From positions 1 to 64,000 of the IMG/VR virus record IMGVR_UViG_3300042295_001596: a DNA stretch of 64,000 bases, one strand, 5' to 3'. Each line of letters opens with the position of its first letter. The first letter of the stretch is position 1. The position numbers and the translations under genes are program-made. Below the pieces are notes generated by a model. That model saw only the letters and a program-made list of their open reading frames with translations, searched no databases and was not told where the DNA came from. The DNA is from a virus. Below are positions 34,102-43,309 of this stretch, piece by piece.

Positions 34102-35217
34102 TTATTTAACCGAGGGAAATTTGCCATTGCTTTGAGTTTGAGGAGGAACTCCTCCTGCTGTGACTTTGTTGAGAAATTTCCGGGCTTGTTTTTGAACAGC
34201 ATCAGGTCCCACATCGGTGGTAGTGTTCACACCTTTAACTATCTTGCCCACACCAGCTGTTTCGCCAAGACTGGGTTTGAGAATCAAGTAGCCATCTGTT
34301 CCTGGCGAGAGAGAGTAGGGAAAACTCTCTTGCTTGGTTACCCAAGTCCAACCCAGATGTCTTGCTAATTTTGGTGCCATACTCTTATAACGCTTTTTCC
34401 TGCTCGGGGCCCAAGCCTGGAACCAAAGTCCATTTACAGGTAAGGTTTTTTGATGATCAATAGCATACTTGAGAAGTTGAAACACAGCACTGAAGACTTT
34501 AAAGGCTGAACCTGTGCCACTTATGTCCATGCCATACTCTGTGTGCCTAAATTCCACCTCGTAAATACCCCTCTTCTGAGGCTCTTGCAATCGAGACATT
34601 CGAAGCTCGTATTCGTTGCCATCAATTTCAAACAAAAAATCAATATAGCTGTCGCCTTCTGTTTTTATCTTCCATTTATCCCGGGGAAGTTGGTAATCAA
34701 AAGCCTCTTGCAATTTTGGTTGAACTATTGCACTGGGCTTATATACAACAAAGTCACTTGTGTCAAAATCAAAATATACTTTGGCACCAGCTCTCTGCGC
34801 CAACATTTGACCCAATGCGCTATAGAGCTTGTTCCTGCTGCCGCGTCCACCAATAAAAGTCAAGTAGTCCCATTCATGAGATCCAAGCCAACCAAAGAGG
34901 CGTCGCACCAATTCTTTCCACAAGGGTATGGCCTTAAGGCCCATTGTGCCAGTTTGTTCTATTTCCCCATCCACTGTCCATAACCAAACATAGCCCTTGG
35001 CTTGTGGATTGGGCTCTAAATCACTGGCAGCCAATGCATCCTGTAAGTCTTTTTGATTTTTATCTTGAGTAAGTCTTTGTTCGACTAAATGGTCATCATA
35101 CTCAAAGCTTGTAATATATCTTGAAACTGAGCCCACATTGTCTTGTTGCCATTTGGTTGTCAATGGCTGATAAGCTTCTAGCAACTTCTTTAAGGGCACT
35201 AAATGGTAAATTCTCAT
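34102..35217 (-). CDS. Repeat-domain protein, probable internal head protein
   Basis: 371 aa. It begins MRIYHLVPLKKLLEAYQPL, a helix with an L-L-E that could be a prohead-protease site. Two copies of a ~140-aa domain of unknown function follow (about residues 60-160 and 168-315), each with a sheet, a V-G-E/ISGTG turn, a helix, and a DYLTF-x-G-x-x-x-SRNKLY motif. The same domain occurs twice in the next gene upstream. The C-terminus is Gln/Gly/Pro-rich. It overlaps that gene by 4 bases. Function unknown. Confidence 0.65.
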   Translation of the reverse strand: MRIYHLVPLKKLLEAYQPLTTKWQQDNVGSVSRYITSFEYDDHLVEQRLTQDKNQKDLQDALAASDLEPNPQAKGYVWLWTVDGEIEQTGTMGLKAIPLWKELVRRLFGWLGSHEWDYLTFIGGRGSRNKLYSALGQMLAQRAGAKVYFDFDTSDFVVYKPSAIVQPKLQEAFDYQLPRDKWKIKTEGDSYIDFLFEIDGNEYELRMSRLQEPQKRGIYEVEFRHTEYGMDISGTGSAFKVFSAVFQLLKYAIDHQKTLPVNGLWFQAWAPSRKKRYKSMAPKLARHLGWTWVTKQESFPYSLSPGTDGYLILKPSLGETAGVGKIVKGVNTTTDVGPDAVQKQARKFLNKVTAGGVPPQTQSNGKFPSVK

Positions 35218-38108
35218 ACTTTTATAAGGTTTCCTTTGAGATCTGTGATAGTAATCCTATCAATACTTACAGGTGTTACCTGACAATTGGGCAGCAAATT
35301 ATCTCTATCTGAAGGCTGCATGGTATCTACTGGCATATATGCTCGTGCAGTTTTATCCTCAGGTGTTATTTCCCAACTTAAGATGTATTTGCCAAACCAA
35401 TCATGCTCACCAACATCAAAAAATATAGCAATAACTGGAGTGAAAGGATATTCCACAGTGCTATATCGGCCAAATTCTCTAGCACCAGTCTCATCATATT
35501 TTGGTTTCAGTCCGCCTGACTTTATTATACTTGTAAGCTTATTGGTCATATGGTATACTCGCTGGCCCACAATACTTTTGCCTGGATATAAATTATATTG
35601 GGAATATTGCATGCCAGGCTCATACCAAATATTTGCTCCAGGACGCAAACCTTTGTAACTTAAACTTTCGTCCAAGTTAGTGAATGATGCAAGCTTGTCC
35701 TGCTTGACAATTGCAAAGCTTTTGTTAGTGTGCAACACTGTGCTATCAGCAGGTGCCAACTGTTTTGCCAGCCGGAGATAGAGCTTGTTGCGGCTGCGCT
35801 CATCCCCACTGAAGTTGATGTAGTCCCAGCTGTGGGTCTGGAAAAACCATTTGAGTTTTCGTATAATCAAATCAAATAATTGGGCACTTTTTTGGTCAAA
35901 CATACCTGTTACAGAGATGCTGTGATCTACAGAGAAGGACACTTCATATCCAACCCAGTTTTCTGGCACTTGCTTTTGCAAGATAGTTTGAAGCTCATAA
36001 GAAGCGTCTTTTACGACTGCTATTTGCACTTCACTGCCAGCAAATTCAAATTCAGTGTAGTGGGTTGAACCGCCCTTTATTGATTGCCAATCTCCAGGAA
36101 GTGGCTTGCCTTTAAAAACTTCATCCAGCTCTTGAGATTTTGCTGCCAACAAATGGTTTTTGATCAGCAGGAACCAATCTCCAAATTGCATTGGCTCTGA
36201 ATCAAGTCCTGGAGATATCTGACTCAATATTTTAGTATATACTCTTTGTCTACTGTCCCCAGCACCTGCGAAGACCAAATAGTCCCATTCTATATTTTGT
36301 AGTAGTCCTATGATTTTTCCTACAACAATTGAAATTACATTCGCTGCACCTGTGCCTAGTAAGCCTGTTGGATCAGTTTCGCCATCTACCCTGAATATTA
36401 TTTCTCTGCCAACCAGGTTTGCTCCAGCCTCTATGTTTTTCTTCATCAACACATAGGCACCAGATTGGGCCCAATCCCGACTCACACTTATTGTGATCTT
36501 ATATCCTTGAAGATCAAACTCTGTTTCAAACATTTCTGCGTCGCCGCTTCCATATTTTTTCCAATCGCCTGGAATATGCTCACCACTTATGATTTCATCA
36601 ACTCTAGTTGCTCCGCCGCAATGTTTGTTTTGAAACCAGTTGGCTTGGCGTTTGTCTAGAGTTGTAGCACCCTGGCGTGTTTTGAGTTTTTGTGTTTTGT
36701 CACATGTGACACCTCCGCCATACAGTCTGGTGATTTTGGATTTGAGAGTGCCAGGCGCACCTTTGCGCTCTGTTAACAATGTATCAACAGGCATTTTCTC
36801 CCAATGCAGCCATGCTGATGGTGCAACTTGGTTGTGCACACCAGGATCGTATTCTACAACCTTTCCTCGGTATATCTCCCTTATTTGATTCGCTGGTATA
36901 GAGCCTTTGACTCCCACTTCATGTGATCCTGTGCCTTGCACATGCACAATTTTTGATTCATCAGGTTTGGGCACTGCAATTACCCATGCTGGATTGTCCC
37001 AGTTGGCTTTTTGATTCCATGGTGCAAAACTATGAGCATAAGTTTCAGCTGACCTGGGTTCAGTTGAAAAATAGGTTAAGCCCTGTTGCCCAGCCAAGTT
37101 ATACTCGCCTTTGCTTTGTATCACTCCTGTTTTTTTGATATTTTGAAATTCATGATTACTCATGCCCCTATACACTAGGTTGGGATTTGGAGTTATGTTT
37201 AAATTGGCACGCAAATGAGATTTGGGAACAAGCTGATCTTTTACGGCGATGACTTTGCCATCATCGTCTTCAAGTGGGTCACTTTTGATGTCAAAATAAT
37301 TGGGATCATATTCGCCCAATCTACCTCTCCAGGTTACACGGTATGTGTCTCTTTTGTTTTCATTTTCTTCTGAGAGACTTTTTTGAGTCTTTAACAGCAG
37401 TTCAAAAAACGGGCCAGATACACTAGTGTTTGCTCTCTGTGGTACAAGACGCAGGTTGAGTGCTTCAATCCATTCAGGTTTGATGTGCCTAGCACGCAAT
37501 CCACCGACAAAAAACAAATGAGTTTCAACAGGTGCATCGCCTTCAGTTTCTAGGACCGCATACATTCTGTTGCGGCCTTCGTGCCCAATTACTCTTGCGG
37601 ATTTATTATAACGACCTTTTTCCCATTCTATTGGTATGTCTAAGACCAGCCAAGGACTGGCCATTCCCTGCCCTTGATCTAGTTGCTGTTTGATATAATC
37701 CACACTCCCAGCATGTTCTCTTGACAAAGGGCTAGCCAATTTCAAAAATACACTGGGCTTCATCGCGACTCTCAAGCCAAGATAATCCACATTCTTATTG
37801 TCAGGCACTTCCCCAATGCCACTCACATTGTCGATTTTTACTTCATTTAGCAGGGCAAACAGCTCTATCAGAAGAGCTTCTTGAGCAGGCTTTTTCTCAA
37901 GTTTGCTCAATTTCTTGTAATAGTTAAGATCCTCACCCAAGTGATCCAAGGCTATTTCTCGCGCCACACTCCGCAACCGGGTGTGTTCCATCTCCACTTT
38001 GATGCCCTGTGCCAGCTGTTTCTCCACAGAGTCTGTTGACACTTTGTATTTTTTAGCCAGCTCAGCTACGCTACTGGTAGGCTTGTTCAATAGGTCATTC
38101 AGTTTCAT
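35214..38108 (-). CDS. Large multidomain 'polyvalent' protein with two ART-like domains
   Basis: 964 aa from the ATG at 38108 (a TTG at 38123 is unlikely). Order: N-terminal MKLNDLL and helical region; ~105-235 a ParB/Srx-like domain (ARVIGHEGRNRMYAVLETEG); ~305-425 an ADP-ribosyltransferase-like domain (NLVYRGMSNHEF, TYFSTEPRSAETYA); a Cys pair (GGGVTCD, NKHCGG); ~505-650 and ~665-805 two copies of the repeat domain (GDW, DYLVFAG, SRNKLYLRL); ~835-964 a second ART-like domain (GQRVYHMTNKLTSIIKSGGL). This matches polyvalent proteins delivered with phage DNA. Catalytic activity untested. Confidence 0.7.
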   Translation of the reverse strand: MKLNDLLNKPTSSVAELAKKYKVSTDSVEKQLAQGIKVEMEHTRLRSVAREIALDHLGEDLNYYKKLSKLEKKPAQEALLIELFALLNEVKIDNVSGIGEVPDNKNVDYLGLRVAMKPSVFLKLASPLSREHAGSVDYIKQQLDQGQGMASPWLVLDIPIEWEKGRYNKSARVIGHEGRNRMYAVLETEGDAPVETHLFFVGGLRARHIKPEWIEALNLRLVPQRANTSVSGPFFELLLKTQKSLSEENENKRDTYRVTWRGRLGEYDPNYFDIKSDPLEDDDGKVIAVKDQLVPKSHLRANLNITPNPNLVYRGMSNHEFQNIKKTGVIQSKGEYNLAGQQGLTYFSTEPRSAETYAHSFAPWNQKANWDNPAWVIAVPKPDESKIVHVQGTGSHEVGVKGSIPANQIREIYRGKVVEYDPGVHNQVAPSAWLHWEKMPVDTLLTERKGAPGTLKSKITRLYGGGVTCDKTQKLKTRQGATTLDKRQANWFQNKHCGGATRVDEIISGEHIPGDWKKYGSGDAEMFETEFDLQGYKITISVSRDWAQSGAYVLMKKNIEAGANLVGREIIFRVDGETDPTGLLGTGAANVISIVVGKIIGLLQNIEWDYLVFAGAGDSRQRVYTKILSQISPGLDSEPMQFGDWFLLIKNHLLAAKSQELDEVFKGKPLPGDWQSIKGGSTHYTEFEFAGSEVQIAVVKDASYELQTILQKQVPENWVGYEVSFSVDHSISVTGMFDQKSAQLFDLIIRKLKWFFQTHSWDYINFSGDERSRNKLYLRLAKQLAPADSTVLHTNKSFAIVKQDKLASFTNLDESLSYKGLRPGANIWYEPGMQYSQYNLYPGKSIVGQRVYHMTNKLTSIIKSGGLKPKYDETGAREFGRYSTVEYPFTPVIAIFFDVGEHDWFGKYILSWEITPEDKTARAYMPVDTMQPSDRDNLLPNCQVTPVSIDRITITDLKGNLIKV

Positions 38109-41100
38109 TAGGATCTTCTTCAAGGTTGCGGATTTTTTTCACCGTTGTAGTAGGCTTTCCCCAAGGTTCCGGCCAGCGTTGCGTAAATTTCAGCCTCACA
38201 TTGGCTGCAGGAATTGGCTTGTAGATGACCCATGCATCGTAATCGTGCTGAATATCCAATGCTGGATCAGGAGTTAGATCATTGGGATCTTGAACCTTGA
38301 TTTCCCATATATCCATACTCTCGCCCTCATCTTGACTCCAATAGTAAGCCCAATCTTCAGCTTGTTCAAAAGTTTCAAACAGAAACACACCTGGTTGTCG
38401 CAATATATGATCATGTTCCTTTGTTTTGGGAACAAGTCCTCTCTGGCGTATGCTCAAACGGTTTCTTGTTCTTGTGACATGATAGAGTTTAGTGGGCAGT
38501 GGCTCATCTCCCTGCCCGAGCCACGGGGCAGCTTCTGAGACCTGGTCTTTGTTTAAATCTAGTAACATCACAGGATACCCAGTTGAACTGCGAGCTATTT
38601 CTTTGAAGTCATAAGACTTATACCATTTCTCAAGTTGTGATTGTCTTTTGGGATCATCTGAGACAGCAGTGAGAATGACAGCATGAGCCTGGTTGTCTAT
38701 TGCATCCCCAATACCAGCCTCTAAAATCCAGCTACCTACTCCAGACCCTTGATGATCTTCCTCGACCCATATGTTTTTGAACACAGCTATTGTTTTGTAT
38801 CTGCGTTGCAATTTTTCTGCAAGGTCGGCGGGTGCATTTTCACTTGCAAGATAATTGACCAATTGTGGGGTAGATGTATCAGTTATGTAGGCTTCGAGAC
38901 CTCCATGTTCCTCTTGTTGATCAATGCTTATGCTTTCATTTGTCTTGCTCTTGCCCCAGTTTTTTGCACCCTTTTTCCTGCACTGCACTAATGCACCGCT
39001 GGCATAGGCACTGGGCCAAACTTTGTAGCGACTCTTGACTTTGTAGTAGCAGGCATCTTGTTTTTCACTGAGCATAGAGTAGTTAACCATTTGGCCTCCG
39101 CAATGTGGACAACTGGAGTTTTCTTTCAGCTCATGCTCTGTCAAAGCCAGTTGTATGTTTTTCACATCTTCTGTGCGTATGTGCACAAGATTGCTCATGC
39201 CCATGCTTCGACTGTTCCAATAGCCTTGGTTGTGGAGATGCATCATCATATAGTAGAGATATTCTGGCATCAGCTGTTCAGTAGCTGTGACTTTGATTCC
39301 AATATGATAGGGACTGAATTCTTTGGCTGGTGTGCCCACATTTGTTCTATCACTGCGTCGCACAAGCCAAAAGTCAGCATCAGGAAAATTAGTTTTGATA
39401 GTGCAGAGATCTCCCAATTTTGTAGAGCCAACACTTTCTTTTGTGGCTACGTTCCGGGCCTTGCCTTCACGTTCAGGATTGGGATCTTCTCTACGCTTGC
39501 GCCTAGCAGCAGTTGCACGTTTTTTCTTGCCCAGTGCCCAAGCCTTCCGCTGTGGCAGGCATTTGGGCTTGCCTTCGCCTTCACTGCCTCTAGCACAGTC
39601 GCCTCTGATCTTGCCATCTGTCCCAAATCGCACCCATTTTTGTTTGAACCAATCACGCAAGCTTTCATCCAAATATTGCGCTTCCCAATCCATGAAGTTT
39701 TCAGCAAATTTTTGGCACCGTTCTCGTATGTTTGTATCAGCAGTAACCATAATATTGAAAGTGCGTTGACTTTGGGATTGAGTTGTATCAGAGTAGCCGC
39801 AATAGACTTTTTTGACAGGACTCTTGTTGATTAGGTCAGTACAACTTTCACCATATCTTGGCATCTGCTCGCTGCATGGACTGCATGTGGTTACAATTAT
39901 ACAGCCATCAGGTATGCTTCCGTATTTTTTACGATAAGCCCTCATAGCCAATCGTTCAGCATGATACCATTTGTCATTGGCAAATGTGCTGAAACCTATT
40001 ACAAGACGGTTGCGGGGATCCAACAACCCTGCGGCTACCCATCCGTATTTGTCAGGGTTTTTCTTTCGTCTGGTGTCAACTAGGTTACACAATGCAACTA
40101 AGATGCGATCCAGCTTTTTATAGTTGTGTATTTCTACGTTATTGTTTTCATTCAAGGGCTTGCTAGTTGTCTTTCCGCCCTTTTGTCGTTTGCGTCTAGC
40201 AGCACAGTGAGCACGTTGGCTGAACCCTTGAGGATTAGAGCAGTTGATACTCTTCTTATACTTTTTGGTCCATTTTTCCTCAACAACAGAGGGATTGCCA
40301 TTCTCTATACCACTAGATTCCCACTTGCGGAAAAGAGGATGGTCAACACTTTTGGGACTGTAGACTTCCATGCTGCGATAGGCATAGTCGTTGCCACCCA
40401 AGTATTGCACATACCCTCTCAAAGCCCAAGCGCCCATGGCAGGTGCAGCACTGTGGTGAGTATAATGTTCGCTATCCGCAGCCACAACACTGCCATCTTT
40501 GTAGATCACAAATCTGGCACTGTGATACTTGTTGTTGCGTGCCAACCTTTTCAAATCTTGAATTGTGGGATTTTTGTGAACCATACGCTGGTCTTCATCA
40601 GTCCAAGCTTCTTCCAACTTCTTTCCCATTTGGACTAAACTGGTGCCTGTAAATGGGTTGTTTGATCCTCTGTTCTCCACATCGTAACCCAGCTTGTGAT
40701 AAAAGCCTTCGCTTTCCCATTTGGCCTCTACGACGCTCTTGGTGGCCCCTTTGTTCTTTGCGATAGTCAAGGCTTGTAACATCAACGCTTTGCCAGCACC
40801 AGGTTTGTTGTCATAACTGCCCAACCATTTCACATGCGCCACTTGATTTTCAATCACCACATGTATTGCAGTTACACTGAACACGCCTAGATCTGGGGTA
40901 TAGTTATAGAGGAAAATGCTATTTTTTCCCAAGTTGGGATTGTCAAGTGCTCGTAAGTTATTTTTAACCACATAAGCAACAGCCTCTAAGGCTTTGAAAT
41001 CCTTGTCAAGTTTTTCATACTTTGGTCCCGCAGCATCATAGCTGGCGTCGTTAATCTCTTCTTGCTCATATGTGATTGCACCCAATAAGTCTTCTAGATC

Positions 41101-41823
41101 TGCGCGATCCAGTTGATTAGCTGATTCCTCAAGAGGTAAGTTCCAATAACCAGTTCCTTGATCTTGAAATCCCATCTTCTCATAAAATTTGTGGCTGTTC
41201 CAGATGGGTTTCACAACAGCGAGTAAGGCACCTTGTTTCTGGCTTTGTGCTAACCCCTGCTCCAAAAGTTGCCTACCAGTGCCATTCAAACTACCTAACC
41301 AAGTGATTTTTGCTGTCTTGTTGTCGAGCAGTATGTGCAATGCACTTTGGCAACCTTCAGTGTAGAGCCAAATGCTGTTGTTACCTAGTTGTGGATCGTT
41401 TTCAAAAAGCTTCTGTGATTCCAAAACGTGACTGATGGCACGCAAGGCTCGATAGGCTTTGCTTTGCGTTCCCAGTTGACTGCTTGCCGTCGTTAGCTGG
41501 CGAGAAATTTGTTCGTTGTAGGTTTGCATCAGTGTCCCACAAGAAGTGAGAACAGCTATAGTTGGTGATGTATGGGGTGTTGTAGAGCGAGAATCAAACA
41601 CTATATCCTTGGCTGGATCTTTGTAGATAGAGGTTGTTATATATCCTGATTGCAGGATATTAGGCGCATTGTCTAGTATAGTGCTATGATAGAGTTCACT
41701 GGGATTATTTTTTGACTCTTCCGGCTTGTCATTCTTTGGGTCAGTGTCTTCCCACTGGCTGAACACACTGGGTTTTTGATTCTGTTGGTCCTCCTTGTTT
41801 TCCAAAATATCAACCAGCTTCAT
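38095..41823 (-). CDS. 1242-aa 'polyvalent' protein: ART, GNAT, deaminase, HsdS-like, DUF5872
   Basis: Order by residue: MKLVDILEN start (I-L-E site); ~42-65 ART-like start (ELYHSTILDNAPNILQSG); ~125-230 and ~275-385 two GNAT-like acetyltransferases (GTGRQLLEQGLAQ; AGKALMLQALTI); ~415-555 DUF-type with NCSNPQGFSQRAHCAARRKR; ~565-700 nucleic-acid/nucleotide deaminase (HAE at 621-623, TTCSPC at 645-650, ESC 659-661); ~720-795 DUF5872-like basic region; ~800-895 type I restriction specificity-like domain (MPEYLYYMMMHLHNQGYW); ~905-955 zinc finger CPHCGG plus a YKVWPSAYASGALVQCRKKG motif; ~1000-1090 third GNAT (DHQGSGVGSWIL); ~1110-1210 RNA-phosphotransferase/ART-like (LYHVTRTRNRLSIRQRGLVP). Probably packaged and injected. 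Confidence 0.72.
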   Translation of the reverse strand: MKLVDILENKEDQQNQKPSVFSQWEDTDPKNDKPEESKNNPSELYHSTILDNAPNILQSGYITTSIYKDPAKDIVFDSRSTTPHTSPTIAVLTSCGTLMQTYNEQISRQLTTASSQLGTQSKAYRALRAISHVLESQKLFENDPQLGNNSIWLYTEGCQSALHILLDNKTAKITWLGSLNGTGRQLLEQGLAQSQKQGALLAVVKPIWNSHKFYEKMGFQDQGTGYWNLPLEESANQLDRADLEDLLGAITYEQEEINDASYDAAGPKYEKLDKDFKALEAVAYVVKNNLRALDNPNLGKNSIFLYNYTPDLGVFSVTAIHVVIENQVAHVKWLGSYDNKPGAGKALMLQALTIAKNKGATKSVVEAKWESEGFYHKLGYDVENRGSNNPFTGTSLVQMGKKLEEAWTDEDQRMVHKNPTIQDLKRLARNNKYHSARFVIYKDGSVVAADSEHYTHHSAAPAMGAWALRGYVQYLGGNDYAYRSMEVYSPKSVDHPLFRKWESSGIENGNPSVVEEKWTKKYKKSINCSNPQGFSQRAHCAARRKRQKGGKTTSKPLNENNNVEIHNYKKLDRILVALCNLVDTRRKKNPDKYGWVAAGLLDPRNRLVIGFSTFANDKWYHAERLAMRAYRKKYGSIPDGCIIVTTCSPCSEQMPRYGESCTDLINKSPVKKVYCGYSDTTQSQSQRTFNIMVTADTNIRERCQKFAENFMDWEAQYLDESLRDWFKQKWVRFGTDGKIRGDCARGSEGEGKPKCLPQRKAWALGKKKRATAARRKRREDPNPEREGKARNVATKESVGSTKLGDLCTIKTNFPDADFWLVRRSDRTNVGTPAKEFSPYHIGIKVTATEQLMPEYLYYMMMHLHNQGYWNSRSMGMSNLVHIRTEDVKNIQLALTEHELKENSSCPHCGGQMVNYSMLSEKQDACYYKVKSRYKVWPSAYASGALVQCRKKGAKNWGKSKTNESISIDQQEEHGGLEAYITDTSTPQLVNYLASENAPADLAEKLQRRYKTIAVFKNIWVEEDHQGSGVGSWILEAGIGDAIDNQAHAVILTAVSDDPKRQSQLEKWYKSYDFKEIARSSTGYPVMLLDLNKDQVSEAAPWLGQGDEPLPTKLYHVTRTRNRLSIRQRGLVPKTKEHDHILRQPGVFLFETFEQAEDWAYYWSQDEGESMDIWEIKVQDPNDLTPDPALDIQHDYDAWVIYKPIPAANVRLKFTQRWPEPWGKPTTTVKKIRNLEEDPNETE

Positions 41824-42448
41824 TTACAGGCTCCACATGTGTCATATAGCTGTCATCTGTATAAAAGTCCACAGCGTTCTCCACACTGTAGACTGTCATG
41901 TCTATTTGATACCCAGGATTACTGGTTATAGGATTTTTCACCCAAGCATTGTCATGCCAAATGATTCTATTGTTGGGATAAAGATAATAGTTTCCTTCAT
42001 CCATTTTGAACAAATGCGCGCATTTGTGTTCAGGCGTTTCACTGAAATTGGTGTCAGTAAAAGCAGAGTTTTCCCAACCCCAGTCTAAAGTCATACAGTA
42101 TTGTCCTTGACGACGTTCCCCAGTGTAAACCAACAACGTAGCCCTTAACCCCGCCATGCGTTGCCGGACCTGCACATCAATATAATGACTGAAACAGTCC
42201 CAATAAACATGTTCTGCAAGTGGTCTTACTGGTGCATCATTACGCCAACAAAAAGCAGTTATGGGTCGACGTGTCCAGTTCACTCCATTTTCCAAAAATG
42301 CTTCAAATAAAGGCGTGCGTTTCTCCATACTTGCGACACTGTGTACATCACAGGGAGTGAACTCGCCGTGGCCTTTGGTGTGATTGTAAAGGTATTGGTT
42401 ACGTATTAGGCATGTTAAAACGGGGATATTATGATTCAAATATGGCAT
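41810..42448 (-). CDS. Conserved phage protein of unknown function
   Basis: 212 aa from the ATG at 42448 (a longer frame runs to 42553). Overlaps the 1242-aa gene by 14 bases. PVLTCLIRNQYLYNH, GVNWTRRPITAFCWRND and KCAHLFKMDEGNYYLYPNN with WHDNAWVKN show a compact domain rich in aromatic residues and Cys. The DEGNYYLYPNNRIIW segment resembles hypothetical proteins of T4-like phages. It has a late-like AATAAATA only 4 bases before the ATG. Confidence 0.6.
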   Translation of the reverse strand: MPYLNHNIPVLTCLIRNQYLYNHTKGHGEFTPCDVHSVASMEKRTPLFEAFLENGVNWTRRPITAFCWRNDAPVRPLAEHVYWDCFSHYIDVQVRQRMAGLRATLLVYTGERRQGQYCMTLDWGWENSAFTDTNFSETPEHKCAHLFKMDEGNYYLYPNNRIIWHDNAWVKNPITSNPGYQIDMTVYSVENAVDFYTDDSYMTHVEPVNEAG

Positions 42449-42452
42449 AGTA

Positions 42453-42460
42453 TATTTATT
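42453..42460 (-). promoter_or_regulatory. Late-like motif (AATAAATA) close to the ATG
   Basis: One mismatch from the T4 late consensus, ending 4 bases before the ATG at 42448. If used, the message would be nearly leaderless. Confidence 0.3.
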
Positions 42461-42544
42461 GTCTGGACAGTGAGCACAATACAAAGGCAGTAAACATGAG
42501 AATTGGATTGCAACCCTCCAGAAATTTGTTGCATAATCAAAATT

Positions 42545-43276
42545 ATGACCCAATTATTGATTTTTAGCGGCGCTGGTTTGAGTGCTGAAAGCGGCATCCC
42601 CACATTTAGAGAAGATAGCGAAGGTTTATGGAGCCGTTATGATCCATTGGTTTACAGTAATTACGCCACTTGGCGACAAAACTTTCAAATTGTAAATGAA
42701 TTTCACAGCGACTTACGGGAAATGCTTCTGAAGTTTCAGCCAAACGCCGCCCACAAACAGGTGGCAGAATGGCAGAGAAAATACAGTGCAACAGTGATAA
42801 CTCAAAATGCAGACCTCTTGCTAGAGGAGGCTGGTTGCATCCCTGTTGTGCATGTTCACGGACAGCTGGATGAAATGCAATGCGAAAACTGTGGCCATGT
42901 TTGGAATATTGGCTACACTCGATACAACATCTCCCTAGGTTGTCCCAATTGCCAAAGCCTGACTGATGTCAAGCCTGCGGTAGTGTTGTTTGGTGAACCA
43001 GCACCCAAATACCAATATCTCTACAACACACTGGACAGCCTTACAGACAAAAGCCTGTTCCTGTGTATTGGAACATCAGGCTCAGTTGTTCCTGTTGATA
43101 ACTTCGCAAAAGTGTTGGATTGTCCTAGTGTAATCAACGTGTTAAATTTAAATCGGGACATTGACGGCTACTTGCCTCCGATAGTTCCTTCTCACTGGAC
43201 TCACTGCCTATTAGGGCCTGTAACTCAACAACTGCACAAAATAGACAAGATCTTACAAGAGCATTTTGGTTTCTAA
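42545..43276 (+). CDS. Sirtuin-type NAD-dependent deacylase (Sir2 family)
   Basis: 243 aa from the ATG at 42545. IFSGAGLSAESGIPTFRE (NAD-binding), VITQNADLLLEEAG (catalytic TQN-x-D), VVHVHGQL (catalytic His), and two CxxC pairs (CENCGHVW, GCPNCQSL) for the structural zinc, then LCIGTSGSVVPV. Sirtuins remove acyl groups from lysine using NAD, or in defence systems act as NADases. Here all deacylase motifs are present. It is the first of a short plus-strand cluster next to ART-like proteins. Confidence 0.9.
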   Translation: MTQLLIFSGAGLSAESGIPTFREDSEGLWSRYDPLVYSNYATWRQNFQIVNEFHSDLREMLLKFQPNAAHKQVAEWQRKYSATVITQNADLLLEEAGCIPVVHVHGQLDEMQCENCGHVWNIGYTRYNISLGCPNCQSLTDVKPAVVLFGEPAPKYQYLYNTLDSLTDKSLFLCIGTSGSVVPVDNFAKVLDCPSVINVLNLNRDIDGYLPPIVPSHWTHCLLGPVTQQLHKIDKILQEHFGF

Positions 43277-43279
43277 ATA
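43272..43279 (+). promoter_or_regulatory. Late-type promoter motif (TCTAAATA)
   Basis: One mismatch from TATAAATA, overlapping the sirtuin stop codon and 30 bases before the ATG at 43310. Confidence 0.4.
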
Positions 43280-43309
43280 ACACAAACGTTTCAAGATCTG
43301 GGAAACCAA

